NCBI GenBank assembly: GCA_934271235.1
Contig: CAKQQT010000003.1
Location: 62,001 to 126,000, forward strand
Reading direction: 5' to 3'
Length of the DNA stretch: 64,000 nucleotides
DNA from: an uncultured Clostridia bacterium
GTDB lineage: Bacteria > Bacillota > Clostridia > Peptostreptococcales > Anaerovoracaceae
Shown: positions 16,999 through 25,826 of the stretch, piece by piece
Layout of the letters: every line of letters starts with the position of its first letter
Numbering within the stretch: position 1 is the stretch's first letter
Made by a program: the position numbers and the translations under genes
Notes under the pieces: generated by a model
The model's database searches: none
What the model was told of the DNA's origin: nothing
The model's input: the letters and a program-made list of their open reading frames with translations, nothing else

Positions 16999-18189
16999 AT
17001 GTATTTTGATCTGGAAGAAATAAAAGCGCAGATGGAACAGGTCGGCGAGGAAGTGCTCGCGTTTCGCCGCGATCTTCATATGCATCCAGAGCTCAGTGAA
17101 CATGAGATCCGGACAGAGGAAAAGATCTGCAGCCGGCTGGATGCCTTGCAGATCCCGTATCAGCGCGGCGTTGCGGGACATGGAGTCTGCGCGGTCATCC
17201 GCGGGACCACGGCCGATCGCACGGTCGGCATCCGGGCAGATATCGACGCCCTGCCGGTCGCGGAACAGACCGGGCTGGCCTATGCTTCCTTGAACCCCGG
17301 CGTGATGCACGCCTGCGGCCATGACATGCACACTGCGATCCTTTTGGGTACTGCCGCGGTCCTGAAACAGAACGCGGACACCCTGCCCGGAACGGTCAAG
17401 CTGTTTTTCCAGCCGTCCGAGGAAACGATCGGCGGTGCGAAGCAGATGATCGACGCCGGATGTCTTGAAGACCCACATGTAGAGAACGTCATCGCCCTGC
17501 ACGTCGATCCGATGACGGATCTTGGCAAGCTCAAATTTACCAGAGGCTGCATGAATGCCGCCACCACCGAGATGGAACTGACCGTCCGCGGCATAGCCTG
17601 CCACGGCGCGCATCCGAATACCGGCATTGACGCGCTGCCGCCTGCCTGCAGCATCGTCGCGGCTCTGCAGACGATCGTCAGCCGCAACCTGGCGCCGACG
17701 ACCCCCGCGGTCGTGACTGTCGGGACCTTCCAAAGCGGTACCGCCAAAAACGTGATCTCCGGAGAAGCCAAACTGGGCGGCACCATCCGCGCCCTGGATC
17801 TGGACGTGATGGCCTACCTCAAAGAGCGCGTCCAAAAGATCGCCGTCGATACCGCGGAGGCTTACGGCGCGTCCTGCGAAGTCTTCTTTGAAGATAGCTA
17901 TCCGCCGCTCCAAAACAGTGATGAACTGTCCGCACTCCTGCTTCCTGCCATGGAAGAAGTCTTCGGTACGGAAAACATCCTCCGCAATGAGATCCCAAGT
18001 CTGGGCGCGGATGACTTTTCCTACTTCACGCAGACCTGCCGCGGACTCTATTTTGACCTCGGCACACACGACCCGCGTTCCGACGAGTACTTCCCGCTGC
18101 ACAGCGAATACTTTGCGCCGCAGGAAGAAGCTGTCAAAGTCGGTATGCTCGCCGAACTGACCGCCGTCTACACCATCCTGCACGGCTAA
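16999..18189 (+). CDS. M20-family amidohydrolase (N-acyl-amino-acid/hippurate hydrolase type)
   Basis: This 396-residue protein has the two-metal M20 active site. HPELSEHE near the N-terminus, GIRADIDALPV, HACGHDMHTA and FFQPSEE supply metal ligands and the general base Glu. A dimerisation domain lies in the middle, and GADDFSYF and the C-terminal PLHSEYF complete the family. It splits the amide bond of N-acyl amino acids or similar molecules. GGAGAGGAA precedes the ATG. It is co-transcribed with the M55 peptidase and ends at a bidirectional terminator. Confidence 0.92.
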   Translation: MYFDLEEIKAQMEQVGEEVLAFRRDLHMHPELSEHEIRTEEKICSRLDALQIPYQRGVAGHGVCAVIRGTTADRTVGIRADIDALPVAEQTGLAYASLNPGVMHACGHDMHTAILLGTAAVLKQNADTLPGTVKLFFQPSEETIGGAKQMIDAGCLEDPHVENVIALHVDPMTDLGKLKFTRGCMNAATTEMELTVRGIACHGAHPNTGIDALPPACSIVAALQTIVSRNLAPTTPAVVTVGTFQSGTAKNVISGEAKLGGTIRALDLDVMAYLKERVQKIAVDTAEAYGASCEVFFEDSYPPLQNSDELSALLLPAMEEVFGTENILRNEIPSLGADDFSYFTQTCRGLYFDLGTHDPRSDEYFPLHSEYFAPQEEAVKVGMLAELTAVYTILHG

Positions 18190-18294
18190 AGCCCGCCGGG
18201 AATCGCCGGAATCCGTATTGACAGCCTGCGTCCGCCGCAGGCACCGAAAGCACCGCAGAACCTGCCGGTATTCTAATCGGTTTCAAAAAAATAA

Positions 18295-18345
18295 AAACGC
18301 ACGATCCCCGGACTGACGTTTTGCGGTCTCTCAGGTCGTGCGTTT
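18295..18345. terminator. Bidirectional terminator between converging operons
   Basis: AAACGCACGA (18295-18304) pairs with TCGTGCGTTT (18336-18345). The A and T tracts at either end serve both the plus-strand M20 gene and the minus-strand NhaC-type gene, which converge here. Confidence 0.75.
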
Positions 18346-18361
18346 CTTTCTTCTTTATGTA

Positions 18362-19861
18362 TTATGCTAATTCAACTTCTTCCATTTTTCTCAGTTCTGC
18401 CTCTGCTTCTTCATCCGAAAGTTTATACATACCGATTCCGGTAATCGCGAGAAGGATCGCAATGACCAGCGTTGTGTACGGAAGTACGGTCCACAGCGCG
18501 TATCCGCCCTCGCCCCAGATCGGCATATTGTCAAAAAGACTCGCGTAATAAGCGCCGGACAGAGACCATGGGATCAGACAGCCGAAGCAGGTGCCGACAT
18601 CTTCCAGGCAGCGGGAAAGCACCGGCATGCCGACTCTGTTCTTAAGGAATGTTTTCTTGTACATTTCACTTACCATGATAAACGCAACATAAGCGGTTCC
18701 GGTCGCGATCATGATGACCAGATTGGTCAGAAGTGCCGCAGCGACGCAGCCGACTCTGCTCTTGATATTGCCGACTAAACCGTGCAGGGCTACATCCAGA
18801 TAGCCGCCTCTGGAAATCATCGCCGCGCAGCCAAAGCCCGCGAAGCAGGTGATGACGATACCGGTCTGCGCCGTCGCGCCGCCTCTTACCAGAATTTTGC
18901 TCAGGAACGCAGAAGCTTCATATCCTTCCGCAAAGCCGCCGACATAAGGGATCGTGAATCCGCCGTAAGCCGCCGCAAGACCATTCGCGAACGTTACGCC
19001 ATGACAGATCATACCGATGATGATGCAAAGGAACACCGTCACAGACAGGATCGGAATCATGGATTTTTTCTTGATCGCGCCCCACAGAACGAAGATGAAC
19101 GGTACCAGCATCAAAATGTTTTTCCATGCGCAGAATCCATACATCTGCATCAGTTCCTCACTCAAAAGGCTGACTTCTTCTGCCGTCGCCGCAGTCTGCA
19201 GCTGTCCGTTAAACCCGCAGAATAAGAACACTACGCCGGAAATAACGGCTGCCGGAAGGGTATCATACATCATAGCGCCGATGTGGTCAAACAGTCCGGT
19301 GCCGACACAGGCAGGCGCCATGTTGGTAGTTTCGGACAGCGGTGACATCTTATCGCCGAAGATCGAGCCGGCGACGATCGCGCCGACGACGATCGGAAGA
19401 TTCGCGTCCATAGCCAGCGCCATACCGTACATGGCAACCCCCGCGGTTCCCGCTGACGTCCAGGAGCTTCCCGTAAGGGTTGACATAATCAAGCACAGTA
19501 AGAAAGCAGTCAGATAGAATAACTTCGGCGCAACGACCTTAAAGCCGTAATAGATGACCATCGGTACGGATCCGGAGATCATCATGACCGAGATCAAACA
19601 GCCGATCAGCCACATGCTGCACAGCGTGATGATGACGCCGTTCATCTTCGTGGTGATTGCAAGCTCACAGTCCTGCCACGAAATGTGCAGAACAAATACA
19701 TTCATGGCTCCGGCAAAGATCGCGACCGCAACCATCAGCAGCCTGTAGTTCAGGCCGAGTTTCGTGCCGCCGAGCAGTACCACAAACATGACGATAATGA
19801 CAAACAGTGCTTCCCCGAAAGTCGTCTTGCGTTCGGGCTTTTTTTCTCTTTCTTTCTTCAT
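18362..19861 (-). CDS. NhaC-family Na+/H+ antiporter-like transporter
   Basis: This 499-residue membrane protein has about 12 helices. LCLIMSTLTGSSWTSAGTAGVA, GSIFGDKMSPLSETTNMAP and a later SLSGAYYASLF are hallmarks of the NhaC/tyrosine-antiporter group. Members exchange Na+ and H+, or amino-acid-related acids for their products. It is the last gene of the operon beginning with the Fe-alcohol dehydrogenase, 43 bp after the FAD dehydrogenase beta gene, so a substrate/product exchange role for that pathway is plausible but inferred. Confidence 0.88.
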   Translation of the reverse strand: MKKEREKKPERKTTFGEALFVIIVMFVVLLGGTKLGLNYRLLMVAVAIFAGAMNVFVLHISWQDCELAITTKMNGVIITLCSMWLIGCLISVMMISGSVPMVIYYGFKVVAPKLFYLTAFLLCLIMSTLTGSSWTSAGTAGVAMYGMALAMDANLPIVVGAIVAGSIFGDKMSPLSETTNMAPACVGTGLFDHIGAMMYDTLPAAVISGVVFLFCGFNGQLQTAATAEEVSLLSEELMQMYGFCAWKNILMLVPFIFVLWGAIKKKSMIPILSVTVFLCIIIGMICHGVTFANGLAAAYGGFTIPYVGGFAEGYEASAFLSKILVRGGATAQTGIVITCFAGFGCAAMISRGGYLDVALHGLVGNIKSRVGCVAAALLTNLVIMIATGTAYVAFIMVSEMYKKTFLKNRVGMPVLSRCLEDVGTCFGCLIPWSLSGAYYASLFDNMPIWGEGGYALWTVLPYTTLVIAILLAITGIGMYKLSDEEAEAELRKMEEVELA

Positions 19862-19904
19862 ATTCTTTTCCTTTCTGTCTCCGGTATACCCCTTGCCTTA
19901 TCCC

Positions 19905-21047
19905 CTAAAAAATTGATTTAAAACGATCATATGCCAGTGGTTTCCAGTCTACACAAGGCTTCTCTCCGACTGCGATCTCGGCCAGGATCTTTCCGGTCAC
20001 CGGACCGAGACAGAATCCGTGCGCTGAATAACCGGCAGCTACCATCAGCCCTGGGACTTCTTCCACCGGACCGATCACCGGATATAAGTCATAGCAGAGA
20101 TCGATCCAGCCGGCCCAGGTACGAATGACTTTCAGTTCTGCCAGAGCCGGGAAAAACGCCATGGTTCCTCTGCTGATAGCCGGTGCGGTCTGCTGGATGC
20201 ATTTTGCGTCTTCTTCAAAGATCGGATGATGTTCGTAACCGGAGTCGCCGCCCCAGAGGAAAGAGCCATGTTCGGTCTGATGTCCGTACGCGCCGCCTGC
20301 TGCGCCGACCGCGCCGACCATAAACTGGAACATCGGCTTCGTCGGTTCAGTTACAAACATCTCGATCAGCTTCTGACGGAACGGGAAATCCACACCGACG
20401 GTATTTGCCAGTGCTCTTGCTCCATAGCCGTTGGCCAGAACGATATGCTGTCCTTCATAAATATCGCCACGCGCCGTGATCACACGTCTTGCCTTTCCGC
20501 GAACGACCTGAATTTCGACGGCCGCGTCACCGGTCACATACTGTACGCCTCTTTTTCTCGCGGCGCGATACATACCCAAGGTTGTCTTCAGCGGGTTCGC
20601 GCTGCCGTCGATATCGCACCAGGCAGCACCGGTCACAGTTTCCCCTACATACGGACATTTTTCTCTTGCCTGCTCCGCAGTCAAAAGTTCAATATTGATG
20701 CCGTACCTGGCGTTCATCTCTTTGATAGCAGTAAGCTTTGGCAGATCCTCCTCGGTAAACGCGAAACGCATATTACCGGACCGGTGATACTCCGTGTCGA
20801 TTTCGAGTTCTTCACTAAGGGTCGGCCAGATATTTTCTATCGCGTATTTTGCGAGCGGAATTTCAGGTTCCAGCCTTCCGGATACTCGCACGCCGCCGCC
20901 GCATCTTGAAGACGCGCCGTTTCCGATCACGCCGTCTTTATCAAGAACGATGACGCTCAGTCCCTTTTTTGCTGCGTAATAAGCCGTGGAGCTGCCTACG
21001 ATCCCGCTGCCTACTACGATCATATCCGCACATTTTACACTGCCCAT
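19905..21047 (-). CDS. FAD-dependent oxidoreductase, DadA/HcnC/proline dehydrogenase beta type
   Basis: This 380-residue D-amino-acid-oxidase-fold protein has an N-terminal FAD site, VGSGIVGSSTAYYAAKKG, and SSRCGGGVR in the flavin region. The C-terminal segment GLMVAAGYSAHGFCLGPVTG closes the FAD fold. In four-part dye-linked L-proline dehydrogenase and HcnABC-type enzymes this subunit oxidises the amine substrate. It abuts the [2Fe-2S] gene with no spacer and belongs to the same operon as the alpha and HcnA-like subunits. The exact amino acid or imino acid is unknown. Confidence 0.88.
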   Translation of the reverse strand: MGSVKCADMIVVGSGIVGSSTAYYAAKKGLSVIVLDKDGVIGNGASSRCGGGVRVSGRLEPEIPLAKYAIENIWPTLSEELEIDTEYHRSGNMRFAFTEEDLPKLTAIKEMNARYGINIELLTAEQAREKCPYVGETVTGAAWCDIDGSANPLKTTLGMYRAARKRGVQYVTGDAAVEIQVVRGKARRVITARGDIYEGQHIVLANGYGARALANTVGVDFPFRQKLIEMFVTEPTKPMFQFMVGAVGAAGGAYGHQTEHGSFLWGGDSGYEHHPIFEEDAKCIQQTAPAISRGTMAFFPALAELKVIRTWAGWIDLCYDLYPVIGPVEEVPGLMVAAGYSAHGFCLGPVTGKILAEIAVGEKPCVDWKPLAYDRFKSIF

Positions 21048-21368
21048 CTACTCCGCCTCCTTTCCGTATACATCCATCGGGATTGGCCGCATCGGCGCTC
21101 TCGCCGTATTTTCTGCCTCCGCCGAAATCTTTTTGTTCAGCTCGCTTTGAACGATATTTTTTACAAGACGGCCGCAGGTCTGCCCCTGACAGAGTCCCAT
21201 TCCGGTCCGAAGATACCGCTTTACTTCCGTCAGTGTGAACATACCCTCATGAACCGCCTGTCGGATCTCTCCCTTTGTGATCTCCTCACAGCGGCAGATG
21301 ATCAGATCATCATCCGCCTCAGGAACATATGGGCCTAAATCAAAGGTTCTGTCTAAATAGTCTTTCAT
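21048..21368 (-). CDS. Bfd-like [2Fe-2S] subunit of the dehydrogenase complex
   Basis: This 106-residue protein has CRCEE at residues 25-29 and GLCQGQTCGR further on, the four-cysteine pattern of the BFD-like [2Fe-2S] fold. It would pass electrons between the flavin subunits. Its gene abuts both neighbours without spacing, indicating tight co-expression. Small BFD-like subunits are found in the multi-subunit proline dehydrogenase and HcnB groups, sometimes fused to the alpha subunit; here it is separate. Confidence 0.85.
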   Translation of the reverse strand: MKDYLDRTFDLGPYVPEADDDLIICRCEEITKGEIRQAVHEGMFTLTEVKRYLRTGMGLCQGQTCGRLVKNIVQSELNKKISAEAENTARAPMRPIPMDVYGKEAE

Positions 21369-22958
21369 CTATTTTTCCTCCTTTTCCGGCTTGTAAAATC
21401 TGGCCTGTGCAGCATATTCCCTCGGAACCTTGATCGTCAGCAGCATCGTATGGTCAAAAGTCTTGTTTGTTCTGACACTGACGACCTCCGCCTCACAGAC
21501 TGCCGCGCCGCTGCGGTTAAGCGCCGTACCCTTCTCGCCTGCCTGCGGTGTCGGCAGGAACTCGTAAGGCAGCGTAATTGTCGCGAATCCGTCTCCGGTG
21601 TCCTCATTTACCAAAAAAATCGCCTGTCCCGGGCAGTTTGCCACGCACATGCCGCATCCGGTGCACTTGCTCTCTGCTACGACACCCGGCAGGTTGGTAA
21701 TGTTCGTACCTACCGAAATGCAGCCGAACTTGCATGCCTCCTGACATGGATTGCACGGAATGTTCTGCGTGCACTCGATCACCGGATGGATCCCTTTCTG
21801 GTGCGCGTTCAGACTTGTAAACTTTTCAAGTTCGTCTTCCGTCACATAGCCTTTGGTGAGCAGCGACAGCGACAGCGGATAACCTTCGTCCGTCGTCAAA
21901 ATATCGGTTCTGCCCTTGTTTGCCTTGCAGAACATACCCTGTCTGAGCTGATTCAAAGAGTTCACACATGCCTCATACTGCTTTGTAAATTCCGCGTCGC
22001 TGATAAATCCGCTTCTTCCGGCAGCACCGAGCGCTGCGATCCGCCCGGTGATCATCGCAGAACTCGCTTCTTCGATTCCCGCAACATCGCCTGCCACGAA
22101 AACACCCGGAATGGAGGTTTCTCCGTATTCGTTCTTTTCCGGAACCGCGCCGCCGTTATCGATCATCTTGCAGCCTGCCATGCGGGTCAACTGCGACATC
22201 GGCGAAAGGCCGACCGCCATACAGACGGTATCAACATCAAAGTGTTTTTCGGTTCCGGGGATTGGTTTAAAATGACTGTCAACTTCCGCGATCGTAACGC
22301 CGGTCACATGATCGCCGCCCTCGGCTTTTACGACTGTATGGGAAAGATAGAACGGAACGCCGGTACGCGCGACTTTCGCGGCGTGCACGCCATAGCCGCC
22401 GATGCGCGGCGCTGCATCGATAACCGCCGCGACCTCACAACCCGCCTGCAAAAGCTGGAAGCTGACGACCAGTCCGACATTGCCGGTCCCGACCATCAGG
22501 ATTCTTTTTCCCGGCATGACGCCGTGCAGGTTCATCATGGTCTGTGCCGCGCCCGCGCCGATGACGCCTGGAGTGGTCCATCCTTCAAACGGTACGACAT
22601 TCTCGGATGCGCCGGTCGCGATGATCACATTTTCTCCGCGAAAATGTTCCACCTGATTGTTCCGCATGACCGAAACGCCTTTCAGATTATAGAGGCCCAG
22701 AACGATAGAGTTCAAGGAAACTTCCACGCCGGCTTTCTCGGCCTCCGCAAGCAGTTCCTCGCCGATGCGGATCCCCCGGATCTTCGCCTTATGCTCCTTC
22801 GAGCCAAAAAACTTATGGATCTGTTTAAACAACTGGCCGCCCGGACGCTGGTTTTCATCAAAAACAATGACATGCATCCCGCAGTTTGCAGCTTTGATGG
22901 CAGCCGAAAGACCTGCGGGGCCTGCGCCGACAACAATTAAATCATAATGTTTTATCAT
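21369..22958 (-). CDS. FAD/NAD-dependent oxidoreductase alpha subunit with Fe-S domain
   Basis: This 529-residue subunit has an N-terminal FAD motif, VVGAGPAGLSAAI, a second dinucleotide site, ILMVGTGNVGLVVSFQL, and the FAD closing motif GVFVAGDVAGIEEAS. A cysteine-rich stretch follows (about residues 405-460; CNPCQEACKFGC and CTGCGMCVANCPG) that should carry [4Fe-4S] clusters. This matches the alpha subunit of dye-linked proline dehydrogenase/HcnB-type complexes. It overlaps the HcnA-like gene by 4 bp and abuts the Bfd-like gene. The acceptor (NAD or ferredoxin) cannot be settled from sequence. Confidence 0.87.
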   Translation of the reverse strand: MIKHYDLIVVGAGPAGLSAAIKAANCGMHVIVFDENQRPGGQLFKQIHKFFGSKEHKAKIRGIRIGEELLAEAEKAGVEVSLNSIVLGLYNLKGVSVMRNNQVEHFRGENVIIATGASENVVPFEGWTTPGVIGAGAAQTMMNLHGVMPGKRILMVGTGNVGLVVSFQLLQAGCEVAAVIDAAPRIGGYGVHAAKVARTGVPFYLSHTVVKAEGGDHVTGVTIAEVDSHFKPIPGTEKHFDVDTVCMAVGLSPMSQLTRMAGCKMIDNGGAVPEKNEYGETSIPGVFVAGDVAGIEEASSAMITGRIAALGAAGRSGFISDAEFTKQYEACVNSLNQLRQGMFCKANKGRTDILTTDEGYPLSLSLLTKGYVTEDELEKFTSLNAHQKGIHPVIECTQNIPCNPCQEACKFGCISVGTNITNLPGVVAESKCTGCGMCVANCPGQAIFLVNEDTGDGFATITLPYEFLPTPQAGEKGTALNRSGAAVCEAEVVSVRTNKTFDHTMLLTIKVPREYAAQARFYKPEKEEK

Positions 22959-23275
22959 TTTTGTGCATCCTCCCTACTGCTGTTTCCGTACTGTGTTTCC
23001 ACGACCATGCCTTCCTCCAGCGGTGTAATGCAGGTCCGAATATTTGATTTTCCGTTTACGATCATAACACAGTCTGTGCATCTTCCGATGGCGCAGAACA
23101 TGCCGCGCGGCTCATGCTTTTTTGTCGTATACCGGTGCACCATGACACCGGCCGCGTGAAGCGCCTCGGCGATCGGTTCGCCTTCATAGCCGGTCAATTC
23201 CCGGCCATCGTAGGTGAAACGCACCTGTCTGCCTTTTTCAAAGGTATCGAGAATCGGATGTTGTTCTATTCTCAT
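22955..23275 (-). CDS. HcnA-like (2Fe-2S)-binding subunit
   Basis: This 106-residue protein has the ferredoxin-like fold of the HcnA/proline dehydrogenase gamma type. ELTGYEGEPIAEALHAAG precedes the cluster loop, in which Cys residues occur at GMFCAIGRCTDC and a later TC. It overlaps the alpha-subunit gene by 4 bp and follows the alcohol dehydrogenase gene by 66 bp. With the alpha, Bfd-like and beta subunits it forms one four-part dehydrogenase. Confidence 0.86.
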   Translation of the reverse strand: MRIEQHPILDTFEKGRQVRFTYDGRELTGYEGEPIAEALHAAGVMVHRYTTKKHEPRGMFCAIGRCTDCVMIVNGKSNIRTCITPLEEGMVVETQYGNSSREDAQK

Positions 23276-23341
23276 GTTCAGTTTCCTTCCTTTCTGTCTT
23301 CGTCAGGCTATCCTGTTGTTTGTAAAAGTCCGCCGATGCCG

Positions 23342-24505
23342 TTATGCGTAGGCGGCTTCCAGAATATCTCGGACATCCTGCTCTGTTATTTTCATCGGAT
23401 TGATTGCGAGCATGCGATATGCCATCGTACCTTCGACAATGGCATCGAACATTTCTCTTGTCACGCCGGCTTCATGCAGTTTGGTTGGTATTTGCAAATC
23501 TTCCGCCAGTCGGAAGGCTGCCTTAGCGGCCAGCTTCGCCGCCTCTTCGCTCGAACGCGTCGAAACATCTTCGCCCAGTGCCTGCGCGATATCCCGGAAT
23601 CGTTCCGGACAGGCAGGCGCGTTCTTTTCCATGCAGTACGGAAGCAGCAACGCGTTTGCCTCGCCGTGCGCCACATGTGCGATTGCGCCCATCGTCTGGG
23701 AAATACCATGCACGATTCCAAGCCCGCCATTCATAAAAGCAACCCCTGCCAGCGTGCTCGCGAGTGCCATATCTGCCCTGGCCTGTATGTCGTTGCCGTC
23801 TGCGGTCGCGGTACGAATGCTTCTTGCAATCAATTTGATTGCTTTCAGCGCGAAAAGATCCGCAACCGGATTTTCACGTTTGGACACATAGCTCTCGATC
23901 GCATGTGTCAAGGCATCCATGCCGGTCGTCGCGGTGATAAACGGCGGCATGCCGGTCTGCAGCTGCGGATCGATCACAGCGATCTTTGGCACCAAATATG
24001 GACTGGTAATCGAAAGTTTTAGATTTTTCTGTTTATCCTCGATTACGGCCGCGGCAGTCATTTCACTTCCGCTTCCCGCGGTGGTCGGGATCGCGATCAG
24101 CGGCATCCCCGGCTTCGTAACCGTTTTGCTGCCGCCAAAGAGATAGTCCCTGCAAGAACCTTCATGGGTCATGAGCATACAGACCGCCTTAGCAGTATCG
24201 ATCGGGCTGCCGCCGCCGACCGCCAAGACGGCGTCTGCGCCGCTTGCTTTTAAAATTCCTACGATCCGGTCAATATCTTCCACTGCCGGTTCCGGCACTG
24301 CTTCCGCGAAGATCTGGTACTCCAGTCCTGCTTCGGCAAGGCTTGTGGTAATCTTTTCGATGATCCCGGATTTGGCGACATGTCTTCCGGTCAGGATAAA
24401 TACCTTTTGGAATTGCATCTCGTCCTTCAGCATCGTGCCAAGCTGCTCGTGCATGCCAATCCCATATCGGATTCCGGCCGGCATTGTAAACGTAAAATCA
24501 TGCAT
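23342..24505 (-). CDS. Iron-containing alcohol dehydrogenase
   Basis: This 387-residue group III alcohol dehydrogenase has the NAD-binding AVGGGSPIDTAKA, PTTAGSGSEMT, and the metal site in MDALTHAIESYVS and the GLGIVHGISQTMGAIAHVAHGEANA region. It reduces an aldehyde or oxidises an alcohol with NAD(P)H. The ATG at 24505 is set by AGGAGGATAACAAGG directly upstream and by the family N-terminus. It is the first gene of the operon reading through the four-part dehydrogenase to the NhaC-type transporter, and begins 67 nt after a predicted sigma-54 start. Confidence 0.92.
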   Translation of the reverse strand: MHDFTFTMPAGIRYGIGMHEQLGTMLKDEMQFQKVFILTGRHVAKSGIIEKITTSLAEAGLEYQIFAEAVPEPAVEDIDRIVGILKASGADAVLAVGGGSPIDTAKAVCMLMTHEGSCRDYLFGGSKTVTKPGMPLIAIPTTAGSGSEMTAAAVIEDKQKNLKLSITSPYLVPKIAVIDPQLQTGMPPFITATTGMDALTHAIESYVSKRENPVADLFALKAIKLIARSIRTATADGNDIQARADMALASTLAGVAFMNGGLGIVHGISQTMGAIAHVAHGEANALLLPYCMEKNAPACPERFRDIAQALGEDVSTRSSEEAAKLAAKAAFRLAEDLQIPTKLHEAGVTREMFDAIVEGTMAYRMLAINPMKITEQDVRDILEAAYA

Positions 24506-24582
24506 CCTTGTTATCCTCCTGCTCTGATGTGTACATATAAAACTGTAGAATTGCATTTTTTTCAATACATTTTCATTTAATA

Positions 24583-24598
24583 AGCAAAAAGCGTGCCA
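24583..24598 (-). promoter_or_regulatory. Sigma-54 promoter of the alcohol dehydrogenase operon
   Basis: The minus strand reads TGGCACGCTTTTTGCT, a full match to the sigma-54 -24/-12 consensus with the correct 10-bp gap between GG and GC. Confidence 0.92.
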
Positions 24599-24680
24599 AC
24601 TTTTCAATTCTTGCAAACCCTTTGTTATTCGCCACTTTTTTGTTTGATTAACAAAGCTTTTTTGATATTTTTTGTTCCAA

Positions 24681-24716
24681 ATGCATATTTTTGTGCATTG
24701 CAATGCATTTTTGCAT
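24681..24716. promoter_or_regulatory. TGCA-rich dyads upstream of a sigma-54 promoter
   Basis: TGCA occurs at 24682, 24694, 24704 and 24712. Overlapping dyads include TGCATTGCAATGCA (24694-24707, perfect) and TGCA-N8-TGCA (24682-24697). The cluster lies about 85 bp upstream of the -24 box, where an enhancer-binding protein would bind. The sequence differs from the dyads at 14689-14766, suggesting a different activator. Confidence 0.6.
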
Positions 24717-24735
24717 CACTTTTTCTTTTTTTACA

Positions 24736-24791
24736 GCAAAAAACACACAGCTTCTTGAAACAAACCTTTCGGTGGTTTCTCTTGCTGTGTG
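24736..24791 (-). terminator. Terminator of the SDR gene
   Basis: On the minus strand CACACAGC (24791-24784) pairs with GCTGTGTG (24751-24744), with an inner GAAACC/GGTTTC hairpin and a run of six T residues after the stem. It lies 37 bp after the SDR stop codon. Confidence 0.75.
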
Positions 24792-24828
24792 CCTTTTGGT
24801 ATCCTCTAATTCAGTTTTTCGTTTTCTG

Positions 24829-25629
24829 TTACGGTCTCTGTCCCATTCCACCTTCCAGCGTCAGCGTCTCGCCTGACATATATTTAAAGTCCGGGGAAGC
24901 AAGCTGCACACAGACACGTCCGATTTCCAGTTCTGCGTCTCCGTAGTGCCCCATCGGCGGCATTTTGACATTCGCTTCAAATGCTTCCGGATATTTCTGC
25001 TGAAACTCTTCCAGTTTTGCGGTCCATGCTAACGGACAGATTAGGTTTGCATTGATTCCGTCCTTTCCCCATTCCGTCGCGGCAACTCGCGTCATGCCGC
25101 GAATCCCCTCTTTGGCTGCCGCATAAGCACTCTGTCCGTAATTTCCGAACAGACCCGCGCCGGACGCAAAATTGATCACACTGCCATGTGACTCCGCCAG
25201 ATACGGATAACATGCTTTCATATAATAGAACGCCGCGTAAAGGCCGGAATAAATCGCCAGATCAAACTGTTCTGTCGTGTGTTCTGCCAAAGGAACCCCT
25301 GAGGCTGAAGCCTGCGCGCAGTTGATCAGCACTTGAATGCCGCCGAATGTCTCGATCGCCTGCTTGACAACGTCCTCTGCGACGGTCTGATTATCAGCAC
25401 CCGCACAGATGTCGGCCGCAATCGGCAGCACCTTGATCCCATATTTTCCTTCCAGATCCTCTTTGGCTGCCTCAAGTTTTTTCATATTCCTGCCAGTGAT
25501 GACCAGATTTGCACCTTCTTTGGCATAGGCCGTCGCAATGCCATAACCGATGGATCCGCAGCGTCCGTCACTTAGGACCGCGTAGCCGGCTCCAGTAATA
25601 ATTGCGGTTTTGTTTGCTAAAAAACTCAT
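24829..25629 (-). CDS. Short-chain dehydrogenase/reductase
   Basis: This 266-residue SDR has an N-terminal TAIITGAG dinucleotide site interrupted by a short insertion before SIGYGIA, as in enoyl-reductase-like or divergent SDRs. VLINCAQ follows, then a catalytic region with Ser (INFASGAG) and YAAAKEG. The usual YxxxK appears as YAAAK, so the active site is intact. The ATG at 25629 is set by GGAGG 7 nt upstream. It is a single-gene unit with its own terminator and an upstream 28-bp palindrome. Its substrate is not evident. Confidence 0.87.
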   Translation of the reverse strand: MSFLANKTAIITGAGYAVLSDGRCGSIGYGIATAYAKEGANLVITGRNMKKLEAAKEDLEGKYGIKVLPIAADICAGADNQTVAEDVVKQAIETFGGIQVLINCAQASASGVPLAEHTTEQFDLAIYSGLYAAFYYMKACYPYLAESHGSVINFASGAGLFGNYGQSAYAAAKEGIRGMTRVAATEWGKDGINANLICPLAWTAKLEEFQQKYPEAFEANVKMPPMGHYGDAELEIGRVCVQLASPDFKYMSGETLTLEGGMGQRP

Positions 25630-25728
25630 GATAAAACCTCCGCTTTTCATAAAATATTGACTGTTACATCTTTTTTAGTTTTCACAGATCTTTTGATTTG
25701 ATGCTCTCGCATCTGCTTTCGTTTTTTC

Positions 25729-25756
25729 AATATTGTACTAATTTTAGCACAATATT
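25729..25756. promoter_or_regulatory. 28-bp palindromic operator upstream of the SDR gene
   Basis: AATATTGTACTAA and TTAGCACAATATT form 13-bp arms with one mismatch around a TT centre. It lies about 100 bp upstream of the SDR start and after the 3' end of the macro-domain gene, so a dimeric repressor or activator of the SDR gene is the likely ligand. Confidence 0.6.
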
Positions 25757-25826
25757 TTTCTTTTTCAATCCGTTATTGTGATGTATGCACTATATTTTTA
25801 GAAAAGTTTTGTTGTTTTTCACATGT

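Noticed and set aside
21450..22940. 496-codon frame antisense to the FAD alpha subunit, and similar long antisense frames at 8489-9769 and 16972-18183
   Set aside because: All lie opposite well-supported enzymes, have no ribosome site or domain and share the same Arg/His-rich composition.
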